A stretch of DNA of 64,000 nt from Crotalaria pallida (Eukaryota > Streptophyta > Magnoliopsida > Fabales > Fabaceae), in contig CM075655.1 of NCBI GenBank assembly GCA_037953625.1, positions 75,233,501 to 75,297,500 of the forward strand, read 5' to 3'. Both the position numbers and the translations under genes were made by a program. The notes beneath the pieces were generated by a model. It was given only the letters and a program-made list of their open reading frames with translations. It did not search any database and was not told the origin of the DNA. Shown piece by piece: positions 11,195 through 21,218 of the stretch. Every line of letters starts with the position of its first letter. Within the stretch, counting starts at the first letter, position 1.

Positions 11195-12671
11195 GTAAGG
11201 GAGGAGTTATCTAAATACTAGAATGAGTTATTTCAAGCTGGAAATGTAGGAACCTCATATGGTTCATCAAGGGGTGAAGTTTGAATTGGGAATATGACAT
11301 AGAGGTCATAAACCCAAGTTTTTATAAACCAAACATGTCTAAATGGACCTAATGATGCTCACTGGATCAATTTTCGAAGTTAAAAACAAAAGGAAATGAA
11401 AATCATATGTGAAATGGTTATTTGCTAAGTTTATGTTGATTTTGTGATTTATTGCATTTGATGTTGTTTCAATATTGATTACATGTTCTAACATGTTTAT
11501 TTTATGTATCTAAGTTACTGTTTTGCATAAAAGTGGAAAGGAAAGGCTCTGAACTCGAATTGGCATTATAAAGTGCAGAAACTGGTGATGCTGCTGCTAA
11601 AACACTCGAGTAATTGAAGAAAGACTCGAGTATTCTGGAAAATGGGAAGAACACTCGAGTATGTCTTGAAGGACTCGAGTAATTTTACATGAACACTCGA
11701 GTATGTGAAGAACTACTCGAGTAATTTAAAATAATTTTCAGAAAATCTTTACTTCTTTATGAAGTAATTAAAGATTAACTCGTCTAAACTCCTATATGCT
11801 TAAATTTTAATTTCTGCTCTTAATATCTATAGATTTAATCCCATTGGTTGATTTTATTCTGGATGAGTCCTACTGGAATTTTATTCAGTGGTTGACATAT
11901 TCGGACAGGATGTCCCAATGGAGGTGCGTACACCCATTTGGTTGATTTTATTCCCACGTCCCAGTGGAAGTTTTTACCCACTTGGTTGATATTTTGGGAG
12001 TCCTAGATGGGGTCGTTGCACAAATTAATGACAACGTAATTAAATTCCTATTGTATAAAACCATCACAAAGTGGCTGGGCCGCTGATGGAATTTTTGGAA
12101 AGCACAAGCACCAGTTAATGCAAAAATGAAAAGATGGTTATAAGCAAGAAGGATTATGAATTTTGGGTCTCTATATTGGAGGCATGATATTCAAAGATAT
12201 GAATTAAAAGAGAAAAAGACAATGAACAATTATGTGACATTGACATGCATGGAGATGCTCCGATTTTGATTGTGGAATCTGGTGTAGGTAGAAGTATTCC
12301 GCAGCCCTGAGATAGCTGTGATGCCATAGCACGAAGATGCTGTGATGATTTGGATTCCGTAACATGAAAATGTTATGATGGCTAAATTCCCAATCAAATC
12401 GTGACGCCTGGGTTGTGAATACGCTCCGGTTTGATGAACCATAGGATTATGAATATCCCGAGCCTGAGATACTCGGATGCCGAACCGCGTAGCATGAATG
12501 GAGAGTAGGCATGCATCACGAAACTAAATGAAATATTATAAAAGACAGTTTGAGCATATACATATGCATTTATTATTGCTATCTGGAAACTTGTGCTTGT
12601 TATTTCTAGCCTCTGTTATGCTCATTTGTTATTGTGTTTAGCTATGACTCACTCCTAATCCCTTGTTGTAG
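11195..12671 (+). other. Candidate intron inside the 5' LTR
   Basis: Donor context ctaag|gtaaggg at 11194/11195 and acceptor ccttgttgtag|gtcatgg at 12671/12672, with a possible branch site ctaat about 15 bp upstream. The second palindrome cluster lies inside. If spliced, the ORF start codon would come 3 bases into the next exon. Splicing is inferred from site quality only. Confidence 0.4.
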
Positions 12672-12674
12672 GTC

Positions 12675-13160
12675 ATGGCCAGGAATATGTTTTGCGTGGA
12701 GATGAGGCCGCTCCCTAATGGGGAGTGGAACTTCGAGGATCATCGGGCCATCTATGAGGGAGACGTGGAAGTTATTTTCCGTCACCCGAACCCATGGTCC
12801 CGAATGCGTCCGCGTAGGACGAGAATCCCAATGATGTACATTATGCACATTCCGCCCAATTTTGTGTTTCGGCATGGAACACCACCACCACCGCCAAGAC
12901 GTTTTCCGAGACGCACCCTCCCACCAAGTCCATCACCCTCTGAAGAAAGAATTATTTTGGAGGTTCCTGCTCCCTCTCGTCCTTCCACTAGAGCCCGATC
13001 TCGGACTCCGGTATATGTGCCATCTGAACCGGCACATGAAGAGGAGGAGGAGGAGGAGGATCCGATAGAGGATGAGGATCCGGTGGAGGATGCTGACCCG
13101 GTGGCTGATGATGATTTCATGGACAACTCAACCGGTAGTCAGTGGGGAACTGATGATTGA
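12675..13160 (+). CDS. LTR-embedded ORF, 161 aa, basic/Pro-rich/acidic protein of unknown function (5' LTR copy)
   Basis: ATG in good context (gtcatggcc) three bases after a strong 3' splice-site-like sequence; stop TGA at 13158-13160. Residues 1-66 are mixed and aromatic (FEDHRAIYEGDVEVIFRHP) with a basic stretch RMRPRRTRI; then a PPPPPRRFPRR segment, a Ser/Pro region, and from about residue 120 a strongly acidic tail (EEEEEEEDPIEDEDP) to the end. No signal peptide, membrane segment or known domain recognised. Such a layout is typical of nuclear or nucleic-acid-linked proteins, but that is only inference. Composition is more GC-rich than the surrounding LTR. The 3' LTR copy encodes the same protein, as expected right after insertion, so identity does not itself show selection. 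Confidence 0.45.
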   Translation: MARNMFCVEMRPLPNGEWNFEDHRAIYEGDVEVIFRHPNPWSRMRPRRTRIPMMYIMHIPPNFVFRHGTPPPPPRRFPRRTLPPSPSPSEERIILEVPAPSRPSTRARSRTPVYVPSEPAHEEEEEEEDPIEDEDPVEDADPVADDDFMDNSTGSQWGTDD

Positions 13161-13524
13161 GTTGAGTTGGGATGTTGGAGTGTGGATAGTGCTACTCATC
13201 AGGTTTCTCTTATCTATTTGATATTTTGAGTTCCGAACCAGTTGCTCAAGGTTATTATAAATTTTGTTGTAAGATATGTAATATAATGTAATGACCTAGA
13301 GTACTTAAGTTAAACCTAGTGGTGATAGTTTTAATGTAATGGAAATGTACTTTCCTTTTTATGAAATATAATATGAATAGTTTCTTTCATGATAATTATA
13401 ATTTCCGCAAAGACTCGATAATGGATGATGACTGACTTTTAGTTTTAAAAAAAAAAAAAAAATGGTCGAATTTTCTAAGAATGAATATTAAGTTTTGGAA
13501 TAAAAGTTTGGTCATCACATTTAG

Positions 13525-13536
13525 TGGTATCAGAGC
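13525..13536 (+). other. Primer-binding site (initiator-Met tRNA)
   Basis: TGGTATCAGAGC five bases after the 5' LTR; complement of the 3' end of tRNA-iMet, the usual primer for plant gypsy and copia elements. Confidence 0.92.
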
Positions 13537-13668
13537 AATGGTTCAACTCTCGGCCTTGGAGTGTGGCCTTACACACTAACCATTGCATACTCTAGAATCA
13601 TGTTTGCATTTTGAGATATAGAATAGCAGAATCTAATTAAGTTTTCCCTTTTGGATTCTGTAGGATAG

Positions 13669-14952
13669 ATGGCTAGACGTAATAACGCTAACATTGCTGA
13701 GGCTCTAACCCGTATGGCTGCGGTCCTGGAAAACTTGCAGCAAACCCGTCCTCCCAGCAATGTAACCCCTGTTGAATTTCAAGGACTAGATTCTTTCCGT
13801 AGATGTAAACCCCCTGGCTTCTCGGGTGGTCGTTGCCCTGAGCAAGCCCAGTTTTGGTTAGCTGAGATGAATAAGATTTTCCGAACGTTGACTCTCACGG
13901 AAGTTCAGAAGGTCACGTTCGCGGCCTACATGCTGAATGGGGAAGCTGCAACTTGGTGGGAGCAGACCCGCCAGTTCTTGGAGTATGATCATCGCGAGCT
14001 CTCTTGGGAAGTCTTCACGGAAAAATTCTTGGAGAGGTATTTCCCGGATGATGTTCGGATCCAAAAGGAGATGGAATTCTTAGACTTGAAGTAAGGCAGC
14101 ATGACTGTCGACCAGTATGCTGAAAAGTTTGAGGAGCTGATGAAGTACTCCCCGTACTTCCAATATCATCCTGACGAATACTCGAAGTGCACCCGGTTTG
14201 AAAATGGGCTAAGGTCAGATATCAAACTAGCTGTAAGCGTGCAAAGGATTCGTCACTATCCAATCCTGATTAGTGCATGTCGCATTTTCGAGAAGAACAA
14301 CTTCAAGAAGGAAGTCAGTCAAGGAAGCCATGGACCCCACCGCAATCAGCATAAGAATAACCGTGGAAATCGTGGAGGCCCATATTGGCACAAAGGAAAG
14401 GGAAGAGCACAACCTTCTGGAGCAGTTAGTCTTTCGGCTCCGGCAGAGATTTGTAGCAAGTGTCGACGCTCTCATCCTAGTCAAGAATGCTGGAGGGACA
14501 AGCCACCAGTCTGTTTCAATTGTGGAGGGACCGGCCACATCGCCCGTGCGTGCCGCCAACCCCCGCGTCAAAGCAACCAAGGACAAGGAAGCAAACCTTG
14601 GGTCAATGGAAAGGTGTTCACGATGTTTGGAGAGGAAGCAAAGCAGGCCGACAACCTTGTGCAAGGTAACCATTTCCTCAATGGCATGCCTTGTCGCTTT
14701 TTATTTGATTCCGGAGCAACGCATTCCTTCATCTCGGAGAAATGTGTCAAGCGTTTAAATTTGTCTGTCTCGGAGACCCCGTTTAAACTGAGTGTGTCTA
14801 CCCCCACGAATGCTCATGTTGTTGCATCAAGAGCATGTGTCGGTTGTGTGGTTAGCATAAGAGATCAGATTTCTCGAATAAATCTGATTTGTTTGCCGTT
14901 GTCCAATATCGATGTCATTTTGGGCAGGATTGGATGGCATCCAACCATGTAG
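13669..14952 (+). pseudogene. Gypsy gag and start of protease, one internal stop
   Basis: ATG 13669 follows the leader and opens MARRNNANIAEALTRMAAVL. A retrotransposon gag core (GFSGGRCPEQAQFWLAEM, then TWWEQTRQFLE) spans about residues 45-190. A TAA at 14092-14094 interrupts it, followed in the same frame by GSMTVDQYAEKFEEL; related proteins have Gln there, so a single C to T change is likely. A basic Gly/Asn-rich linker and zinc knuckle CFNCGGTGHIARAC (near 14512) follow, then the protease active site DSGATHSFI (near 14707). The frame runs out at 14952 because one base is missing near 14929. Gag packages the RNA; the aspartic protease would process the polyprotein. Confidence 0.92.
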
Positions 14953-17900
14953 TAATCGACTGCAAGGTTCGAACGATCATCTTTCCTGGTGAGAAGTCGC
15001 CGGCCAAGCAACCTGGAGGTTATGTGTGCCTATTTTCAACCATCGCTGAAGAAAAGAAAGAGGAAGCAAAGATCGAAGATATTCCGGTTATTCGAGAGTT
15101 TCCCGAAGTGTTTCCCGATGAAGTGCCCGGTTTGCCGCCGCATCGAGAGATAGAATTCAGTATTGACCTAGTCCCCGGTACTGGCCCTATCTCTATCGCC
15201 CCTTATCGTATGGCTCCGGCAGAATTAGCTGAATTAAAGAAGCAAGTGGAGGACTTGTTAGAAAAGCAGTTCATCAGACCAAGTGTGTCGCCTTGGGGAG
15301 CGCCGGTTTTATTCGTGAAGAAGAAGGATGGATCAATGAGGATGTGCATTGATTATAGGCAACTCAACAAGGTTACCATCAAGAACAAGTATCCGTTGCC
15401 AAGAATCGACGATTTGATAGATCAAGTGAGTGGAGCATCGGTATTTTCAAAGATTGATCTGAGGTCAGGATATCATCAGATCAGAGTTAAGGAGGAAGAT
15501 ATACCGAAGACTGCTTTTCGGTCACGATATGGACACTACGAGTATGTAGTGATGCCATTTGGGTTGACCAACGCTCCAGCAATATTCATGGATTACATGA
15601 ATAGAGTGTTCCGACCCTACCTGGATTCCTTCGTCGTGGTGTTTATCGATGATATTCTCATCTATTCGAAGAATCCGAAAGAGCACGCTAATCATTTGAA
15701 GATTATTTTGGAGACCTTGAAGGAAAAGAAATTATATGCTAAGCTGGCCAAGTGTGAATTTTGGCTTGAAAAAGTCAATTTCTTGGGTCATATAATTTCA
15801 AAGGATGGTGTGGCTGTGGACCCAGTCAAAGTAGAAGCAGTTTTGCAATGGGAAAGACCAAAGACGGTTACTGAAATAAGAAGTTTTCTGGGGTTAGCTG
15901 GATATTATCGGAAGTTTATCGAAGGTTTTTTCCAAGTTGGCTCTTCCGTTGACTCGTTTGACCCGGAAAGAGCAACCTTTTGTCTGGGATGAGAAGTGTG
16001 AAGTTAGTTTCCAGACGTTGAAGGACAAGTTAACATCATCTCCAGTGTTAACTTTGCCCGATCCTAGGAAAAGCTTCGATGTTTATTGTGATGCATCTCG
16101 ACAAGGTTTGGGTTGTGTCTTGATGCAAGAAGGGAAAGTTGTTGCTTATGCATCTCGTCAGCTGAAGGTGCATGAAGGGAACTATCCTACTCACGACTTG
16201 GAATTGGCTGCCATTGTCTTTGCTTTGAAGATTTGGAGACATTACCTGTATGGTAATACGTTCCAAGTATTCAGCGACCATAAAAGTTTGAAGTATCTCT
16301 TCGACCAAAAGGAACTGAATATGAGGCAACGTAGGTGGATGGAATTCCTGAAGGATTATGACTTCGAATTGCATTACCACCCCGGCAAAGCTAATGTTGT
16401 AGCCGACGCTCTCAGTAGGAAGATGTTGCACATGAGTACGATGATGATAAAGGAAGCTCAGCTAATTGAAGAATTCCGCAACTTGAATTTGGCAATTCAG
16501 TTCAAGCCGAGCTGCGTCAAGTTAGGAATGTTGCAAATCACAAATGAGTTTGAGGGTCAAGTTCGAAACCTTCAACAAGCGGACGAGGAGCTTCTAGAGA
16601 AGAAAAGATTAGGAATGGAAGGAGTAGAACCGGAATTCCAATTAGGATCTGATGGTATTTTGAGATTCCGGGATCGGATCTGCATCCCGGCAAATCAAGA
16701 ATTAAGAAGAGTTGTATTAGAGGAAGCCCACAAGAGCAAGCTGAGTATGCATCCTGGATCAACGAAGATGTATCAAGACCTGAAGAGGATGTTTTGGTGG
16801 CCCGGACTAAAGAGGGATGTTGCGTCTTACGTAGCGTCTTGCCTTGTCTGCCAAAAGGCGAAGATCGAGCATAAGAAGCCTGGAGGAGAACTACAACCTT
16901 TAAGCATACCAGAATGGAAGTGGGATGGAATAGCTATGGATTTCGTAAGTGGTTTTCCCAGAACAAGAGAAAGCTTTGATGCAATTTGGGTTGTGGTTGA
17001 TCGCTTAACGAAGTCTGCACATTTCATTCCCATCAACATGCAGTATCCGTTGGAGAAGCTTGCAAGATTGTACATTAAGGAGATTGTTAGATTGCACGGA
17101 ATTCCCTCGAGTATTGTATCGGATCGTGATCCCCGTTTCGTGTCCCGGTTCTGGCAGAGTTTACATCAGGTATTGGGAACGCAGTTGAGGATGAGTTCCG
17201 CCTATCACCCTCAAACCGATGGTCAATCGGAAAGGACGATTCAATCCTTGGAAGACCTGCTTCGAGCGTGTGTTCTGGAATATCAAGAAGGGTGGGATCG
17301 GTTATTGCCGCTTGTGGAATTCACCTACAATAATAGTTATCACGCAAGCATCGGTATGGCCCCGTACGAAGCCCTCTATGGAAGGAAGTGTAGAACCCCG
17401 CTATGTTGGTTCCAAGTGGGGGAGAAGGCTCTCATCGGACCTGAATTAGTTCAAGAAACGACTGAAAAGGTAAGGACTATCCAAGAGAAGATGAAGATCG
17501 CTCAAAGTCGCCAGAAGAGCTATGCCGACCAACGAAGATCCAAGCTCGAATTTCAAGAAGGAGATCATGTATTCCTGCGGGTTGTGCCAACGACTGGAAT
17601 TGGAAGGGTAATGAAGCCAAGGAAGCTATCTCCTAAGTTCATCGGCCCTTATCAGATTTTGAAACGAGTAGGCCCTGTCGCGTATCAGATCGCCCTACCC
17701 CCATTTTTGTCCAACCTGCACAATGTTTTCCATGTCTCTCAGCTTCGCAAATTTATCCAAGATCCATCTTCGATTGTGCAATTGCAACAAGATTTGATAC
17801 CGCTGAAAGAAAATCTCACGTTTGATCTTGGACCCGTGAGAATAGAGGATAGAAGGATTAAGAAGCTGCGAGGGAAAGAGATTCCGTTAGTACGAGTTCT

Positions 17901-17982
17901 CTGGGGGCAAGGTGGAGTGTCTGACTCCACATGGGAATTAGAGTCTAAGATGAGGGATGAATATCCACATCTATTTTTGTAA
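14929..17982 (+). pseudogene. Gypsy pol: RT, RNase H, integrase, chromodomain-like tail; two frameshifts
   Basis: Pol continues from gag-protease after a one-base deletion near 14929. RT is complete: WGAPVLFVKKKDGSMRMCID, RIDDLIDQ, KIDLRSGYHQI and the catalytic FIDDILIYSK (near 15645). A one-base insertion in a T-run near 15925 shifts to the frame that carries RNase H (CDASRQGLG at about 16087), the integrase zinc region (CLVCQKAK), the integrase core (MDFVSGFPR, SDRDPRFVSRFWQ, YHPQTDGQSERT) and a C-terminal RGKEIPLVRVLW...TWELE segment resembling the plant chromovirus chromodomain. Stop TAA at 17980-17982. The integrase tail would direct insertion into chromatin. Neither frameshift allows a full Gag-Pol, despite the young LTRs. 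Confidence 0.93.
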
Positions 17983-18009
17983 ATCGGAATTTCGGGGACG
18001 AAATTCTAT

Positions 18010-18024
18010 GTAAGTGGGGGAGGA
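18010..18024 (+). other. Polypurine tract of the Tekay-like element
   Basis: gtaagtgggggagga immediately before the 3' LTR; plus-strand primer, standard for this lineage. Confidence 0.88.
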
Positions 18025-21000
18025 TGTAAGGTCCTGTATTTTTATAAACAAAATAAATAAATGTGTTGAATAAAATAATGATTTTTCTGAAATTAAGATA
18101 TTTTACTCGAGTATTGTAGAGGGTACTCAAGTATAATCACTATCTGTTTGAAAATTTGAATTTTGAGTCAAAAGACTCGAGTATGTCAGAAAAGACTCGA
18201 GTGTTCTTGAGTTTTTGAGATATACTCGAGTAGAAAGAAAAAGACTCGAGTAAATCGAGCAGTCTGGCTAAATGTATAAGTTGGTTTTATAATTAATTTC
18301 GCACCAAAACGCGGTTTCTTGACGTGACAAGCATAGAGCTGAACCTTACTTCGAGTTGAAGTACTCTTAGACTATAAATTGATGCTTGGGTGAAGCATCA
18401 ACACCTCTGAAGTTCCAAAACCCGAATTTGACCAGAAATTTCCCTGTTTTACAGAGTTCACTTTGATCCCTTTGTTCTCTCTCAATCCTCACCCATTTTC
18501 CTTGAAACCTAAACACAAACTGAAGTTCTGATTCCATTCTTGAATTAGAACTCGAAATCACTTCAAATAGCCTTCTGAAGATCAGGTTCTAGGCCTACAA
18601 AGTTGGAGGTTCAAAACTGAGAAAAACAGAGTAACATTCAGTCTCAAGTATTCATCTTCATTGAAATCGTTTGGTAAATTCATGGATTCTTTTCGTGTCA
18701 AACTTGTTTCTGATTAAAGTTAGTATATCCTAGTTTCTGAAACTAACTTGTTTCATTCTTTTCATGCCAAATCCGTGGTGAAATCTGTGGCCAAAGTCAG
18801 CCTGTTCAACTCTTTTTCACCAAGTCCAGAATTTGGATTTTTGATCCAACCGATTTCTCTGTCGTTTTACTTGTTGATTAGCTTCTCTAAGGTAAGGGAG
18901 GAGTTATCTAAATACTAGAATGAGTTATTTCAAGCTGGAAATGTAGGAACCTCATATGGTTCATCAAGGGGTGAAGTTTGAATTGGGAATATGACATAGA
19001 GGTCATAAACCCAAGTTTTTATAAACCAAACATGTCTAAATGGACCTAATGATGCTCACTGGATCAATTTTCGAAGTTAAAAACAAAAGGAAATGAAAAT
19101 CATATGTGAAATGGTTATTTGCTAAGTTTATGTTGATTTTGTGATTTATTGCATTTGATGTTGTTTCAATATTGATTACATGTTCTAACATGTTTATTTT
19201 ATGTATCTAAGTTACTGTTTTGCATAAAAGTGGAAAGGAAAGGCTCTGAACTCGAATTGGCATTATAAAGTGCAGAAACTGGTGCTGCTGCTGCTAAAAC
19301 ACTCGAGTAATTGAAGAAAGACTCGAGTATTCTGGAAAATGGGAAGAACACTCGAGTATGTCTTGAAGGACTCGAGTAATTTTACATGAACACTCGAGTA
19401 TGTGAAGAACTACTCGAGTAATTTAAAATAATTTTCAGAAAATCTTTACTTCTTTATGAAGTAATTAAAGATTAACTCGTCTAAACTCCTATATGCTTAA
19501 ATTTTAATTTCTGCTCTTAATATCTATAGATTTAATCCCATTGGTTGATTTTATCCTGGATGAGTCCTACTGGAATTTTATTCAGTGGTTGACATATTCG
19601 GACAGGATGTCCCAATGGAGGTGCGTACACCCATTTGGTTGATTTTATTCCCACGTCCCAGTGGAAGTTTTTACCCACTTGGTTGATATTTTGGGAGTCC
19701 TAGATGGGGTCGTTGCACAAATTAATGACAACGTAATCAAATTCCTATTGTATAAAACCATCACAAAGTGGCTGGGCCGCTGATGGAATTTTTTGAAAGC
19801 ACAAGCACCAGTTAATGCAAAAATGAAAAGATGGTTATAAGCAAGAAGGATTATGAATTTTGGGTCTCTATATTGGAGGCATGATATTCAAAGATATGAA
19901 TTAAAAGAGAAAAAGACAATGAACAATTATGTGACATTGACATGCATGGAGATGCTCCGATTTTGATTGTGGAATCTGGTATAGGTAGAAGTATTCCGCA
20001 GCCCTGAGATAGCTGTGATGCCATAGCACGAAGATGCTGTGATGATTTGGATTCCGTAACATGAAAATGTTATGATGGCCAAATTCCCAATCAAATCGTG
20101 ACGCCTGGGTTGTGAATACGCTCCGGTTTGATGAACCATAGGATTATGAATATCCCGAGCCTGAGATACTCGGATGCCGAACCGCGTAGCATGAATGGAG
20201 AGTAGGCATGCATCACGAAACTAAATGAAATATTATAAAAGACAGTTTGAGCATATACATATGCATTTGTTATTGCTATCTGGAAACTTGTGCTTGTTAT
20301 TTCTAGCCTCTGTTATGCTCATTTGTTATTGTGTTTAGCTATGACTCACTCCTAATCCCTTGTTGTAGGTCATGGCCAGGAATATGTTTTGCGTGGAGAT
20401 GAGGCCGCTCCCTAATGGGGAGTGGAACTTCGAGGATCATCGGGCCATCTATGAGGGAGACGTGGAAGTTATTTTCCGTCACCCGAACCCATGGTCCCGA
20501 ATGCGTCCGCGTAGGACGAGAATCCCAATGATGTACATTATGCACATTCCGCCCAATTTTGTGTTTCGGCATGGAACACCACCACCACCGCCAAGACGTT
20601 TTCCGAGACGCACCCTCCCACCAAGTCCATCACCCTCTGAAGAAAGAATTATTTTGGAGGTTCCTGCTCCCTCTCGTCCTTCCACTAGAGCCCGATCTCG
20701 GACTCCGGTATATGTGCCATCTGAACCGGCACATGAAGAGGAGGAGGAGGAGGAGGATCCGATAGAGGATGAGGATCCGGTGGAGGATGCTGACCCGGTG
20801 GCTGATGATGATTTCATGGACAACTCAACCGGTAGTCAGTGGGGAACTGATGATTGAGTTGAGTTGGGATGTTGGAGTGTGGATAGTGCTACTCATCAGG
20901 TTTCTCTTATCTATTTGATATTTTGAGTTCCGAACCAGTTGCTCAAGGTTATTATAAATTTTGTTGTAAGATATGTAATATAATGTAATGACCTAGAGTA

Positions 21001-21218
21001 CTTAAGTTAAACCTAGTGGTGATAGTTTTAATGTAATGGAAATGTACTTTCCTTTTTATGAAATATAATATGAATAGTTTCTTTCATGATAATTATAATT
21101 TCCGCAAAGACTCGATAATGGATGATGACTGACTTTTAGTTTTAAAAAAAAAAAAAAAAAATGGTCGAATTTTCTAAGAATGAATATTAAGTTTTGGAAT
21201 AAAAGTTGGGTCGTCACA
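18025..21218 (+). repeat. 3' LTR of the Tekay-like element (3194 bp)
   Basis: TGTAAGGTCCTG to GTCGTCACA, followed by the ctttt duplication. Differs from the 5' LTR by about ten substitutions seen by eye (for example gatgctgctgc/gctgctgctgc, attctgg/atcctgg, ggtgtagg/ggtatagg), a T-run length change near the start and an A-run change near the end. Repeats the palindrome clusters (18104-18253; 19300-19420) and the candidate intron (18892-20368). Confidence 0.93.
20372..20857 (+). CDS. LTR-embedded 161-aa ORF, 3' LTR copy
   Basis: Same predicted protein as 12675-13160. A transcript started in this LTR would read out into the flank; after splicing of 18892-20368 it would present this ORF first. 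None of the LTR substitutions I noticed lies in the ORF. Confidence 0.42.
   Translation: MARNMFCVEMRPLPNGEWNFEDHRAIYEGDVEVIFRHPNPWSRMRPRRTRIPMMYIMHIPPNFVFRHGTPPPPPRRFPRRTLPPSPSPSEERIILEVPAPSRPSTRARSRTPVYVPSEPAHEEEEEEEDPIEDEDPVEDADPVADDDFMDNSTGSQWGTDD

Larger units (their letters stand above)
10327..13519 (+). repeat. 5' LTR of the Tekay-like element (3193 bp)
   Basis: Starts TGTAAGGTCCTG, ends GTCATCACA just before the primer site. It has two clusters of ACTCGAGTA words (10407-10556 and 11603-11723, six each with variants), a TATA-like tataaat at 10676-10682, a candidate intron and a 161-codon ORF. Confidence 0.93.
10327..21218 (+). mobile_element. Complete Tekay/Del-like Ty3/gypsy retrotransposon (10.9 kb)
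   Basis: Two LTRs of 3.19 kb, a tRNA-Met primer site, gag-pol and a polypurine tract are all present. Target duplication ctttt at 10322-10326 and 21219-21223. The uninterrupted site attacttttcaattc is preserved at 34321-34335 in the other host LTR, with a single ctttt, proving both borders. Only about ten substitutions were noticed between the LTRs, so the insertion is young. Domain order PR-RT-RNase H-integrase with a chromodomain-like tail places it among chromoviruses; Tekay/Del is my best guess. Gag-pol is broken (three lesions). Confidence 0.93.

Noticed and set aside
12782..13126. Antisense 114-codon Ser/Gly-rich ORF (copy at 20479)
   Set aside because: Mirror of the acidic/proline codons of the plus-strand ORF; shadow.
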